DNA of 64,000 bases, from contig JABZLB010000008.1 of NCBI GenBank assembly GCA_015256945.1, positions 22,020-86,019 of the forward strand. Direction: 5' to 3'. Position 1 is the first letter of the stretch, and every line of letters starts with the position of its first letter. The position numbers and the translations under genes are program-made. This stretch comes from Prevotellaceae bacterium. Its GTDB lineage: Bacteria; Bacteroidota; Bacteroidia; Bacteroidales; Bacteroidaceae. Below the pieces are notes generated by a model. It worked only from the letters and a program-made list of their open reading frames with translations, did not search any database and had not been told where the DNA came from. Positions 36,417-45,216 of the stretch are shown piece after piece.

Positions 36417-37322
36417 ATGAATCAGAATTTTCACATTTCAGAATATCCGAACGTCGACTGCCCCATAACGGGGCTTTCGGCTGACGCATTAAAAGCCGTA
36501 AAACAAGGTCCGATAGGTGTGTTTGACAGCGGATACGGCGGACTTACTATCCTGCATGGCATCCGCCAACTGATGCCACAGTATGATTATCTTTACCTTG
36601 GCGACAACGCTCGTGCGCCTTATGGCCCGCGTTCTTACGAGGTAGTTTACGAGTTTACGCGCCAGGCCGTAAAGAAATTGTTTGATATGGGCTGCCAGCT
36701 GGTTATCCTGGGGTGTAACACTGCTTCAGCCAAGGCCTTGCGAAGCATACAGCAAAACGACCTCGAACTGTGGGATTCGTCACGCCGTGTGCTTGGTGTT
36801 ATCCGGCCTACTGCCGAAATTATCGGAAACCTTACGCGCAACGGCCATGTAGGTTTGCTCGCTACCGAAGGCACAGTAAAGAGCCATAGCTATGCTTTAG
36901 AGATAGCAAAGCTGTGGCCCGGCGTCAAAGTAACGGGGCAAGCCTGTCCGTTTTGGGTGGCCTTAGTTGAATATAACGAAGCCGATTCGCCCGGTGCCGA
37001 CTACTTTGTCAAGAAGCGTATCGACCAGCTTATGCTGAAAGACCCCGACATTGATACCATTATCCTCGGCTGTACTCATTTTCCTTTGCTCATGCCAAAG
37101 ATTTTAAAGTATACCAGGCCCGGCGTACGCCTTGTACCACAAGGCGAATATGTAGCATCGAGCCTGCAGGATTATCTACGCCGGCATCCCGATATGGAGC
37201 AGCGGTTAACCCGTAGAGGAACAGCCCGTTACCTTACATCTGAAAGCCCTGACAAGTTTAAGGCGAGTGCTTCCATATTTCTTCACGAAAGCATTCAGGC
37301 CGAACACGTTGAGTTAGGTTAA
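36417..37322 (+). CDS. murI: Glutamate racemase
   Basis: Converts L- to D-glutamate for peptidoglycan. The catalytic cysteines lie in LGCNTASAKAL and LGCTHFPLLMP, and the N-terminal core is GPIGVFDSGYGGLT. I chose the ATG at 36417 (301 residues); ATG 36402 and a TTG further upstream are in frame, and no ribosome binding site decides. Even from 36417 there are ~30 residues before the conserved core, slightly more than usual. It lies in the envelope cluster after ompH copy 3, as commonly seen in Bacteroidales. Confidence 0.92.
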   Translation: MNQNFHISEYPNVDCPITGLSADALKAVKQGPIGVFDSGYGGLTILHGIRQLMPQYDYLYLGDNARAPYGPRSYEVVYEFTRQAVKKLFDMGCQLVILGCNTASAKALRSIQQNDLELWDSSRRVLGVIRPTAEIIGNLTRNGHVGLLATEGTVKSHSYALEIAKLWPGVKVTGQACPFWVALVEYNEADSPGADYFVKKRIDQLMLKDPDIDTIILGCTHFPLLMPKILKYTRPGVRLVPQGEYVASSLQDYLRRHPDMEQRLTRRGTARYLTSESPDKFKASASIFLHESIQAEHVELG

Positions 37323-37378
37323 ACCATTGTTACGGCTTAAAAGTTCATTTTCCTATCCATTTAAACACAAATACCAAT

Positions 37379-37714
37379 ATGCAAGAGACTAGACAAAACC
37401 GAATATCACGCTTACTCCAGAAAGAACTGGCTGAAATTTTTCAGCTTCAAACCCGCCAGATGCACGGCGTTCTGGTTAGTGTTACCCGCGTCCGTATCAG
37501 CCCCGACCTTAGTATATGTACTGCTTATCTCAGCATTTTCCCGTCAGAGAAAGCCGAAGAAATACTAAACAACATTACGCGTAACGAGAAAAGCATACGC
37601 TTTGAGCTGGGACAGCGTGTACGTAACCAGCTGCGCATCATCCCTGAACTGCGTTTCTTCATTGACGACAGCCTCGATTATATCGACCATATTGACGAAC
37701 TTCTGAAGAAATAA
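37379..37714 (+). CDS. rbfA: Ribosome-binding factor A
   Basis: Binds the 30S subunit and helps mature the 5' end of 16S rRNA. The 111-residue protein has the family's N-terminal RISRLLQKELAEIFQ, the middle VSVTRVRISPDLSICTAYLS, and the C-terminal IIPELRFFIDDSLDYIDHI. It ends four bases before the GTG start of the permease gene, which implies coupled translation. Confidence 0.94.
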   Translation: MQETRQNRISRLLQKELAEIFQLQTRQMHGVLVSVTRVRISPDLSICTAYLSIFPSEKAEEILNNITRNEKSIRFELGQRVRNQLRIIPELRFFIDDSLDYIDHIDELLKK

Positions 37715-37718
37715 AATT

Positions 37719-38945
37719 GTGAACTTTCCCTTTTTTGTCGCACGACGCTATCTCTTTTCAAAGAAAAAGACCCACGTTATCAACGTTATTTCGTTGATTT
37801 CAGTCGTGGGAGTGGCAGTGGCTACGATGGCGTTAGTTGTCGTTATGTCAGTATTCAACGGCTTTCAAGACCTTGTTGCCAACCTCTTTACCAACTTTGA
37901 CCCGCAGCTTAAGGTCATGCCCGTTATGGGAAAAACCGCTGCAGCCGACGACCCGGTGCTGACAAAGATTCGCCGTTTGCCGCAGGTTGATGTTGCTACT
38001 GAGAGTCTTCAGGACATGGCACTGGCTGTTTATCAGGGCAAGCAGGCCATGGTTACCGTGAAAGGTGTTGACGATAGTTTCGCCAATCTGACGCATATTA
38101 CCGAAATTCTCTATGGCGACGGCCAGTTTCAGCTGCATACTGCCAACCTCGATTACGGCACACCGGGTATACGTCTTGCCCAAACGCTCGGCACAGGAGC
38201 CAACTGGCAGGGATACTTAAGGATATATGCGCCGCGCCGTGAGGGGCAACTCGACATGAGTAATCCGCAGGACGGGTTCGTCGTCGACTCGTTAATCTCC
38301 TCCGGTGTGGTCTTTGCCGTCAACCAGGGTAAGTATGATAAGAACTATATTTTGACGAGTATTGGCTTTGCGCGCAGGCTATTCGGCCAGCAAGGACGCC
38401 TTTCTGCTCTCGAATTACGCCTGAAACCCGATGCCGATTTCAATGCAGCCAAACGCCGGATACAGCAAATTGCAGGCAGCCGTTTTGTCGTAAAGGACCG
38501 ATATGAACAACAGGCCGACACATTCAAAATTATGCAGATTGAGAAGCTTATGGCCTATATTTTCCTCACGTTTATCCTTATTGTGGCCTGCTTTAATATT
38601 ATAGGCTCGCTGTCGATGCTTATTATTGATAAGCGCGACGATGCAGTAACGCTTCGCAATTTGGGTGCAACCGATCGCCAGATAACGCGCATCTTCCTGT
38701 TTGAAGGGCGTATGATCAGCGTTTTCGGCGCCTTGCTGGGCATAGGTCTGGGGCTTTTGCTGTGCCTGTTGCAGCAGCAGTTTGGCTTTGTAAGGATGGG
38801 CGATGCCGACGGCAGCTACATTGTTAACGCTTATCCCGTAAGCGTTCATTATCTCGATGTGCTGATTATTTTTATTACTGTCATCGTTGCCGGATGGCTT
38901 TCTGTATGGTATCCTGTCCGCTATCTGAGCAAAAGGCTGTTATAA
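37719..38945 (+). CDS. FtsX-like (LolC/E-type) ABC transporter permease
   Basis: Inner-membrane permease of 408 residues beginning with GTG. One membrane span lies near the N terminus (VISLISVVGVAVATMALVVV). A periplasmic domain (residues ~50-265) follows, and three spans near the C terminus form the FtsX core (VACFNIIGSLSMLIIDKRDD, then GALLGIGLGLLLCLLQQQF). This resembles lipoprotein-releasing LolC/LolE rather than MacB. The ATPase partner is not adjacent. It follows rbfA by four bases, and a palindromic element (copy C) lies 35 bases after its stop. Confidence 0.88.
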   Translation: MNFPFFVARRYLFSKKKTHVINVISLISVVGVAVATMALVVVMSVFNGFQDLVANLFTNFDPQLKVMPVMGKTAAADDPVLTKIRRLPQVDVATESLQDMALAVYQGKQAMVTVKGVDDSFANLTHITEILYGDGQFQLHTANLDYGTPGIRLAQTLGTGANWQGYLRIYAPRREGQLDMSNPQDGFVVDSLISSGVVFAVNQGKYDKNYILTSIGFARRLFGQQGRLSALELRLKPDADFNAAKRRIQQIAGSRFVVKDRYEQQADTFKIMQIEKLMAYIFLTFILIVACFNIIGSLSMLIIDKRDDAVTLRNLGATDRQITRIFLFEGRMISVFGALLGIGLGLLLCLLQQQFGFVRMGDADGSYIVNAYPVSVHYLDVLIIFITVIVAGWLSVWYPVRYLSKRLL

Positions 38946-38979
38946 AAGTCCCTTTTTCTTCAACAAAATAAGGCTAACG

Positions 38980-39075
38980 TTCATGTTCGACGGCCGTCAG
39001 CAACGCTGCTGACGGCCGTCGAACATGTTGTATGGCGACCGTCAAACGCGTGGTTGACGACCGCCGCATAATGAC
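38980..39075 (+). repeat. GC-rich double-palindrome element, copy C
   Basis: The first arm forms a perfect 21-bp stem (38982-39002 with 39007-39027) around an ACGC loop. The second arm (39034-39065) is an imperfect palindrome with GGCGACCGTCAA / GGTTGACGACCGCC. The 3' end reads GCATAATGAC. It lies between the convergent permease and O-methyltransferase genes and could end transcription, though no T run follows. Confidence 0.9.
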
Positions 39076-39141
39076 CTTTATTGCGTAAAGGAAGAATGTT
39101 TACAGACGAAAGAAGGGGGCTGCGTGTAATAATGAACGAAA

Positions 39142-39172
39142 CGTTACAAGGCAACAAGATACACTTGTAACG
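39142..39172. terminator. Hairpin between convergent genes (possible terminator)
   Basis: A perfect 9-bp inverted repeat CGTTACAAG / CTTGTAACG with a 13-base loop, between palindromic element C and the methyltransferase stop. No clear T run. Confidence 0.4.
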
Positions 39173-39212
39173 AAGAGGGATAAAACAAAACGGAATAAAC
39201 CCTCCGATACAG

Positions 39213-39929
39213 CTACTTTTTGCGTATCAGGGTAAGACCGTCACGTAGGGGCAGAATAACCTGTTCTACACGTTCGTCGCGCGCAACATAATCGTTAAAC
39301 TGCCGTATTCCAACGGTCTGCGCATCGTTATCGTAATCCCTGTCAACCACATGTCCGTCCCAAAGCGTATTGTCAGCCAGAATATATCCGCCGTGTTTTA
39401 GCATGCTGAGCGTCATTTCGTAGTCGGCAATATAGTCGCGTTTGTTCCCGTCAAGGAAAGCCATGTCAAAGGTCAGGCCCAGTCTGGGGGCTTCAACCCT
39501 GGCATCACCAATGATAAAACGTATGTAACGGGCCACGGGCGAGCCTTCTATCCACGAGCGTGTAAAGTCTTCAAGCTCATCGTTAATTTCGAAAGTGTAA
39601 ACCATCGGCTGCATGGTGCTGTCGGTCAGACAGGCCGAAGCATCTGCCCCATGCCCCGAAAGGGTTTCAGAAGAGACGGTTTTCAGCATTTCGTCCAGTC
39701 CTTCAGCCATACATATCGCACTGTAACCGCAAAATGTTCCTATTTCTAAAATGCGGCGTGGACGTATCATTTCGACCAGCATTTTCAGCAGTCGGCCCTC
39801 TACATGACCGCTCGACATGCGGCCGTGTATGGTGTGAATGTTCTCTGCCCGCCACAGTTTGTACAGGTAATCGCCCTCTGAACTGCTGTGCTGTTCGATG
39901 TATTGGTCTAAAGCTTCTGTATCAGTCAT
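39213..39929 (-). CDS. O-methyltransferase (catechol O-methyltransferase-like)
   Basis: SAM-dependent methyltransferase of 238 residues from the ATG at 39929 (MTDTEALDQYIEQHSSSEGD). The SAM-binding motif is ILEIGTFCGYSAICMAEGL. Further family signs are RFIIGDARVEAPRL, DMAFLDGNKRDY, which holds the metal-binding Asp, and GYILADNTLWDGHV. The substrate is unknown. It starts two bases after aroQ ends, so the two form a transcript. Confidence 0.9.
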   Translation of the reverse strand: MTDTEALDQYIEQHSSSEGDYLYKLWRAENIHTIHGRMSSGHVEGRLLKMLVEMIRPRRILEIGTFCGYSAICMAEGLDEMLKTVSSETLSGHGADASACLTDSTMQPMVYTFEINDELEDFTRSWIEGSPVARYIRFIIGDARVEAPRLGLTFDMAFLDGNKRDYIADYEMTLSMLKHGGYILADNTLWDGHVVDRDYDNDAQTVGIRQFNDYVARDERVEQVILPLRDGLTLIRKK

Positions 39930-39931
39930 CG

Positions 39932-40399
39932 TTACCTGACGGTGGTATGCTCTGTGGTTTCTGTGCCACTTTCTGAAATATGTGCCAGTATGGCTTCTAC
40001 GGCCAGCTTGTAGCTGTTCAGTCCGAAGCCGCAAATTACACCCAGACAACCCGCCGAAATCATCGACTTATGGCGAAATTCCTCGCGCTTGTGCACGTTT
40101 GTGATGTGCACTTCAATCACCGGACAGGCAATTGAACGGATGCAATCGAGCAATGCTATCGATGTATGCGTGTAGGCTCCTGCATTGAAAACAATACCGT
40201 CGCAGGCAAAACCGGCTTCCTGTATCTTATTAATCAGTTCGCCCTCTACGTTGCTTTGATAATAGCTTAACTTCACATCGGGGAAATCGGCACGAAGTTG
40301 TGGAAGATAACTTTCAAACGAATTGTGCCCGTAAATGGCAGGTTCGCGCGCACCCAACAAGTTGAGGTTCGGCCCGTTGACAATTAAAATCTTCTTCAT
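39932..40399 (-). CDS. aroQ: Type II 3-dehydroquinate dehydratase
   Basis: Third step of the shikimate pathway. The 155-residue protein has NGPNLNLLGAREPAIYG at the N terminus, the lid Tyr in that segment, FNAGAYTHTSIALLDCI, and EVHITNVHKREEFRHKS, all typical of AroQ. It leads a two-gene unit with the O-methyltransferase. A candidate minus-strand promoter lies ~165 bases upstream, inside the first codons of xerD. Confidence 0.95.
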   Translation of the reverse strand: MKKILIVNGPNLNLLGAREPAIYGHNSFESYLPQLRADFPDVKLSYYQSNVEGELINKIQEAGFACDGIVFNAGAYTHTSIALLDCIRSIACPVIEVHITNVHKREEFRHKSMISAGCLGVICGFGLNSYKLAVEAILAHISESGTETTEHTTVR

Positions 40400-40406
40400 T
40401 TTATAT

Positions 40407-40438
40407 TTTGCAGTTTCTAAGTTTTTCAGTTAACTTTG
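40407..40438 (+). promoter_or_regulatory. Promoter for xerD
   Basis: TTTG at 40407-40410, an exact 20-base spacer and TAACTTTG at 40431-40438. The xerD leader would be about 145 nt. Confidence 0.78.
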
Positions 40439-40564
40439 TATCAGTATCGTATCATCGTGCAGGCAGGCAGGCCATAAACCGCTGATTTTTCAACAGCCCC
40501 GATAGGGTTGCAGTCTTGTACGGAGCGGCCCGTAAAGCTGCATGCACCATATATACCATTGTTG

Positions 40565-40594
40565 CAAAGATACGTAAAAAGAGCTATATGCAAA
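40565..40594 (-). promoter_or_regulatory. Putative promoter for aroQ and the O-methyltransferase
   Basis: Read on the minus strand, TTTG (40594-40591), an 18-base spacer and TATCTTTG (40572-40565). The spacing is a little short. It overlaps the start of xerD, so the two divergent transcripts would overlap. Confidence 0.5.
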
Positions 40595-41532
40595 CGAAAA
40601 AAAAATATAAATCGACCGATATTGACGACATCGTAAGGCGTTACGTCCGCTATCTGCGTTTGGAACGCAGCTACTCTGACAACACGCTCGAAGCATACCG
40701 GCACGATTTAAACTATCTTCTGTGCCACCTGCAGAGCGAAGGCACCGACCCGCTTGGCGTAAAGCTCGAGAATTTAGACCATTTTGCAGCCTCATTACAC
40801 GAGCATGGCATTGGCGCCAAGTCGCAGGCGCGCATACTTAGCGGCGTACGTTCGTTTTATCGGTATCTGGTTTTAGACGGTTATATTGAGGTAGACCCTA
40901 CTGAATTGCTCGTATCGCCGCACCTTCCCAAGCATCTTCCCGAGTTTTTGAGTACCGAAGAGGTAGACCGTTTAGAGGCTGCCGTTGACCTCTCTGCGAA
41001 AGAAGGGCACCGCAACCGCGCTATTATTGAGATGTTTTTCTCATGTGGTTTGCGTGTATCGGAGCTTACAAACCTCAAACTTTCTGGCCTTTTTCTCGAA
41101 CAACGCTTTATCAGAGTGCTCGGCAAAGGCAACAAAGAGCGACTTGTTCCCATCTCGGAGCGTGCCATTCATGAGCTGAATTTGTGGTTCGACGACCGCA
41201 GACACATGGACATTAAGCCCGGCGAAGAAGACTATGTATTTCTGAATCGCCGGGGCCATCACCTTACAAGGGTCATGATTCTTATTATGGTAAAACGGCT
41301 TGGTGAGGCTGCAGGCATCAGGAAAACCATATCGCCGCATACCCTTCGCCACAGTTTTGCCACGGCTTTGCTGCGCGGAGGTGCCGACCTGCGCGTGATA
41401 CAGGAGCTGCTTGGCCATGCCAGCATTGGCACAACTGAGATATACACGCACCTCGACGACGAAACACTGCGTCAGGAAATACTGCTCCATCATCCGCGAA
41501 ATATAATGAAGAAGGAGGGAAACAATACCTGA
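40588..41532 (+). CDS. xerD: Tyrosine recombinase XerD
   Basis: Site-specific recombinase that resolves chromosome dimers at dif with XerC. The start at 40588 (MQTKKKYKSTDIDDIVRRYV) gives 314 residues; an extension to 40516 is in frame but unlikely. The N-terminal SAM-like DNA-binding domain is followed by the catalytic residues: Arg in FFSCGLRVSELTNL, HTLRHSFATAL, and the Tyr in LGHASIGTTEIYTH. Flanks show no integrase-type attachment repeats, so this is the housekeeping enzyme rather than a mobile element. Confidence 0.92.
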   Translation: MQTKKKYKSTDIDDIVRRYVRYLRLERSYSDNTLEAYRHDLNYLLCHLQSEGTDPLGVKLENLDHFAASLHEHGIGAKSQARILSGVRSFYRYLVLDGYIEVDPTELLVSPHLPKHLPEFLSTEEVDRLEAAVDLSAKEGHRNRAIIEMFFSCGLRVSELTNLKLSGLFLEQRFIRVLGKGNKERLVPISERAIHELNLWFDDRRHMDIKPGEEDYVFLNRRGHHLTRVMILIMVKRLGEAAGIRKTISPHTLRHSFATALLRGGADLRVIQELLGHASIGTTEIYTHLDDETLRQEILLHHPRNIMKKEGNNT

Positions 41533-41605
41533 ATGGCTGCCTGAGGGCCTCTTTATAAGCGATAAAGCACATTGTTTTTACACATCAATAATAAATAAAT
41601 CAAAC

Positions 41606-44452
41606 ATGAAATTCAAGCATTTTATTTTCTCCCTGCTGCTGTTTGCCGTGGCTCTCACGGCGTCGGCACAGATGCCTGCCCAGATAATTCCGGCCGATAC
41701 GGCCTTCAGAGTGGGCAGACTTTCGAACGGATTAACCTATTATATAAGGTATAACAACTGGCCCGAACATCGCGCCAACTTTTACATTGCACAGAAAGTA
41801 GGGTCGATTGAGGAAAACGACGACCAGCGCGGACTGGCTCATTTCCTCGAGCATATGGCCTTCAACGGGTCGGATCATTTCAAGGGCAACGACCTTATAG
41901 AATGGTGTCGCGCACACGGTATTAAATTCGGTGGCGACCTTAACGCTTATACGTCAACCGATGAAACAGTATATAATATTGACAATGTGCCCACAACGAA
42001 TGCGGGTACTATTGATAGCTGTCTGCTAATTCTGCGCGATTGGTCAACAGGACTTAGCCTTGAACAGAGCGAAATAGAAAAGGAGCGTGGCGTGATACAC
42101 GAAGAATGGCGACTGCGCACATCGCCTTCGAGCCGTATGCTCGAGCGTAACCTGGAGAAATTATACCCGGGTTCGAAGTACGGACAAAGGTTTCCCATAG
42201 GCCTTATGTCAATTGTCGACAACTTCAAACGCAAGGAACTCGTCGACTATTACCGCAAATGGTATCATCCTGACCATCAGGGCATCATTGTTGTAGGCGA
42301 CGTTGACGTCAACAAAACAGAAGCACAAATTAAAAAACTCTTCGGAAATATAACCAATCCGGCCCATGAAGCCCCGCTTGTTGTGGCAGAAGTGCCCGAC
42401 AATGTCAAGCCAATCGTAGTTATCGACAAGGATAAAGAGCAGCAAAACTCGTTTGTATGGATGATGATAAAGCATGATGTTTATCCCGACAGTTTGAAGC
42501 AACAGCTGTCCTATTTCATCGAAAACTACGCCAAAGAGGCTGCTGTAAGCATGCTCAATGCGCGCTTTACCGAGGCCGCACAGCAAGCTGACTGCCCGTT
42601 TGTAATGGCACATGCCGAGGACGATGGGTACTTATTGTCGAAAACAAAGGACGCTTTTTCGCTGAATGTAGTGCCAAAAGACGTTGACAAAACGGCCGAG
42701 GCACTGAAGGCTGCTATCGTTGTGGCAAGACAGGCAGCCGAATATGGCTTTACCGCTACCGAATATGAGCGTTTTAAGAGCAATGTATTGAGCGAACTTG
42801 AAAAGAATTATTCGAACCGCGATAAGCAGACAAACGCCTCGTTTGTAAGCCTGGCCGTCGACAATTTCCTGCACAATAATGCCATGCCCAGCATTGAATT
42901 TACCTATCCGCTCATGAAACAGCTTGTGCCTTACATACCTCTTGAGGCCATCAATGAGGTGTTGCCGGAGCTTCTTACCAAAAGCGATTCGAACCTTGTA
43001 ATACTGAATTTCAACAACGAAAAGGAAGGGAACGTATATCCTACCGAAGCACAGCTACTGCAAGCGGTAAACGAAGGGCGCGCGGCAAAGGTGTCAGCAT
43101 ACGCTGATAACGTTAAAAACGAGCCTCTTATTAAGAAACTTCCCAAAGCAGGAAGAATTAAAAAGGAGACGCGTAGCAAGCTGTTTGACTATGACATTAT
43201 TAAATTGTCGAACGGTGTTACCGTGCTTTTGAAGAAAACAGAATACAAGAAAGACCAGGTCACACTAACCGGCAAGGGAGGTTCTGGAAGCAGTAATTAT
43301 GGAAAGGCCGACTTTGCAAACATTCAGGTTTTCGATAATGTTATTGATAATAGTGGGTTAGGCGACTTCTCAACTTTAGAGTTAAGCAAGGCTCTGGCTG
43401 GCAAAATTGCCGATGCTCACCTACAAATGGACGATCGTCGTATGTCAATAAAGGGTAACTCTACGCCCACCGACGTAGAAACAATGTTACAACTTACCTA
43501 TCTTTGTTTTACGTCTATTCGGAAAGATGTTGATGCTTTCAATAACCTGATGCAACTGTATGAGGTGGGCTTACAGAACCGCGAGCAAAACCCTGAAATA
43601 GCTTTCAGCGATAGTTTAACCCGTGCTCTGTACGACAATAGCTGGCGATATCAGCCATTTTTGAAAGACGATGTTAAGAATGTAAACTACGATCGTATTC
43701 TCGATATGGCACGCGAACGTACCGCTAATGCCAATGGCTGGACGTTTGAAGTGATAGGAAACTACAACGATTCGACAATACGACAGCTTATTTGTCAATA
43801 TTTGGGTGCACTTCCTTCAAAAGGAAAGAACCCGAAAGGCCTGAGAACAGTAACGCCTACCAACAAAAACGTTGATATTTTCTTCACACGAAAGATGGAA
43901 ACGCCAAAAGCAAATACGCAAATGGTTTGGCTAAACCATGCTACGCCATATACACTTGAGAAATCGTTACAGGCGAATATTGCAGGTCAGATTCTAAAAA
44001 TGGTCTATCTTAAAAAGATTAGAGAGGAAGCCAGTGCAGCCTATTCGTGCGGTGCTTGGGGCGATATGAGCATTGCTGATGACGGTTATCACATGGCCGA
44101 AATTGAAGCAGCATGCCCCATGAAGCCCGAGAAGAAAGATACGGTTATACGTATTATGAACGAGGAAATGCAGAATCTGGCACGCACCTGCGATGCCGAC
44201 ATGCTGGCAAAAGTGCAGAAATACATGCTCAAACAATATGAAAACGCCATCAAGAGCAACGATTATTGGCGAAACATTGTGTGGCGGAACTACACCATGA
44301 ACGAAGATAACCATACGATGTACAAGCATATTATTGAGTCGCAGACGCCGCAAACCATCAGCAATTTCGTCAAAGAGTTCCTGTCTGGTGCCAATAAAAT
44401 TAGCGTTATCATGATGCCCGGAGAGGCAAAGAATGAAGTAACGGGAAAGTGA
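41606..44452 (+). CDS. M16-family zinc peptidase, double-domain, secreted
   Basis: Zinc metallopeptidase of 948 residues with a signal peptide (LLLFAVALTASA before QMPAQ). The inverted zinc motif HFLEHMAFNG (HxxEH) is near residue 81, with the downstream Glu in the EIEKERGVIHEEW region. A second, inactive M16-like half occupies about 500-948, as in pitrilysin-type enzymes. It is probably periplasmic and degrades peptides. It follows xerD by 73 bases and ends before a 10-bp hairpin terminator. Confidence 0.92.
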   Translation: MKFKHFIFSLLLFAVALTASAQMPAQIIPADTAFRVGRLSNGLTYYIRYNNWPEHRANFYIAQKVGSIEENDDQRGLAHFLEHMAFNGSDHFKGNDLIEWCRAHGIKFGGDLNAYTSTDETVYNIDNVPTTNAGTIDSCLLILRDWSTGLSLEQSEIEKERGVIHEEWRLRTSPSSRMLERNLEKLYPGSKYGQRFPIGLMSIVDNFKRKELVDYYRKWYHPDHQGIIVVGDVDVNKTEAQIKKLFGNITNPAHEAPLVVAEVPDNVKPIVVIDKDKEQQNSFVWMMIKHDVYPDSLKQQLSYFIENYAKEAAVSMLNARFTEAAQQADCPFVMAHAEDDGYLLSKTKDAFSLNVVPKDVDKTAEALKAAIVVARQAAEYGFTATEYERFKSNVLSELEKNYSNRDKQTNASFVSLAVDNFLHNNAMPSIEFTYPLMKQLVPYIPLEAINEVLPELLTKSDSNLVILNFNNEKEGNVYPTEAQLLQAVNEGRAAKVSAYADNVKNEPLIKKLPKAGRIKKETRSKLFDYDIIKLSNGVTVLLKKTEYKKDQVTLTGKGGSGSSNYGKADFANIQVFDNVIDNSGLGDFSTLELSKALAGKIADAHLQMDDRRMSIKGNSTPTDVETMLQLTYLCFTSIRKDVDAFNNLMQLYEVGLQNREQNPEIAFSDSLTRALYDNSWRYQPFLKDDVKNVNYDRILDMARERTANANGWTFEVIGNYNDSTIRQLICQYLGALPSKGKNPKGLRTVTPTNKNVDIFFTRKMETPKANTQMVWLNHATPYTLEKSLQANIAGQILKMVYLKKIREEASAAYSCGAWGDMSIADDGYHMAEIEAACPMKPEKKDTVIRIMNEEMQNLARTCDADMLAKVQKYMLKQYENAIKSNDYWRNIVWRNYTMNEDNHTMYKHIIESQTPQTISNFVKEFLSGANKISVIMMPGEAKNEVTGK

Positions 44453-44592
44453 ATACTTCCTGATACCAGACTTTTGTAATTGCAAATGTCGTGACGATAC
44501 ACAGTAACGACTTTGTAATGATGGTATAAACGCAAAAATATAATACCATAAAGTTCTTGTTTCTACCTTTCAGAAGGTGCATAAAATAAATG

Positions 44593-44635
44593 CCCTGCCC
44601 CTGTTTTTATTCATGAAAAGGGGCAGGGTTATTTC
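44593..44635 (+). terminator. Terminator after the M16 peptidase gene
   Basis: A perfect 10-bp stem CCCTGCCCCT / AGGGGCAGGG with a 16-base loop, about 140 bases after the stop, followed by a T-rich stretch. Confidence 0.75.
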
Positions 44636-44776
44636 GTTTTAAAGCGGGAAAACATGCTGTGGTATGTAAATGTTATTTTATGTTTGAATAAAAATCTAAT
44701 CCTTTACTCTTTTACCTTTACTTTTCTTTTTTAATTCTTTTCTTTTTTAATTCTTTAATCTTTTAATTTTATTTCT

Positions 44777-44784
44777 TACCTTTG
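44777..44784 (+). promoter_or_regulatory. Putative -7 box of the fimbrillin-locus leader
   Basis: TACCTTTG followed by C, at the end of a pyrimidine-rich tract. The -33 position lacks TTTG. Confidence 0.5.
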
Positions 44785-44790
44785 CAACCG

Positions 44791-45146
44791 TTTGATATTA
44801 AGCCATAAATGAGAGTCTCAGGAAATTATAATCGTATTCAGCAATCAGTCATATGCAACAGAGGTATGGATGCAGGGCTTTGCATAAATGGTTTCCTGTG
44901 TAAAGACAGCAGGAAAGTTTCGTCAAACAGCTGTGGTTCTCTAACAAAGAACGGAAACAAAACTGCTGCTTTCCTGAAAATAATTGAAAAAAAGAAGGAC
45001 AATTATTTGGTAATTCCAAATAATTTGTTACTCTCTCAAGTCAAACCAATAAACATCATCTAACACATATTTGCATACGCGCGCGCGAAGCGTGTCGCCT
45101 TATCAATAAACAAAGGGCTTTCCGAAGTTCCCTTTGTTTGCTTTTT
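44791..45146 (+). ncRNA. Candidate structured leader RNA or small RNA
   Basis: Runs from just after the -7 box to the terminator at 45108-45146. It contains the words CAGGAAA (44819-44825), TTTCCTG (44892-44898), CAGGAAAG (44910-44917) and CTTTCCTG (44969-44976), so pairs 1:2 with 3:4 compete with 2:3. A perfect 9-bp hairpin lies at 45002-45024. It may be an attenuation leader of the downstream genes, an independent RNA, or the mRNA of a small unknown protein (84 codons). Confidence 0.4.
45108..45146 (+). terminator. Intrinsic terminator upstream of the small fimbrillin-locus gene
   Basis: Stem AAACAAAGGG / CCCTTTGTTT (10 bp, 12-base loop) followed by GCTTTTTT. It lies 70 bases before the next start codon. 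Confidence 0.82.
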
Positions 45147-45216
45147 TATGTCCGTTCCTGAACAGTTCAAGTGCAAGATAAGAACGATATAACAACTATT
45201 TTTAATCAATAGAACA

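Larger units (their letters stand above)
44453..45216. other. Intergenic region with structured leader before the fimbrillin locus
   Basis: The 764 bases contain the M16 terminator, a pyrimidine-rich low-complexity tract (about 44700-44776) and a TACCTTTG box (44777-44784). A stretch with competing CAGGAAA/TTTCCTG pairs and an ATTATTTGG hairpin (45002-45024) follows, then a strong terminator (45108-45146). An 84-codon frame (44809-45063) starts about 20 bases after the expected transcription start; it resembles nothing I know, and I do not claim it as a gene. Confidence 0.6.

Noticed and set aside
40588..41532. XerD-like gene as a mobile-element integrase
   Set aside because: The flanking genes are housekeeping, no attachment-site repeats or cargo genes were seen, and sequence and length match chromosomal XerD.
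44880..44925. RNase P RNA signature (GAGGAAAGTC-like word)
   Set aside because: The AGGAAAGT word appears, but the rest of the P4 motif and the 3' partner are missing.
44809..45063. 84-codon open frame in the leader before the fimbrillin locus
   Set aside because: It overlaps the competing-hairpin region and looks like no known protein. I left it as a possibility within the leader entry rather than calling a gene.
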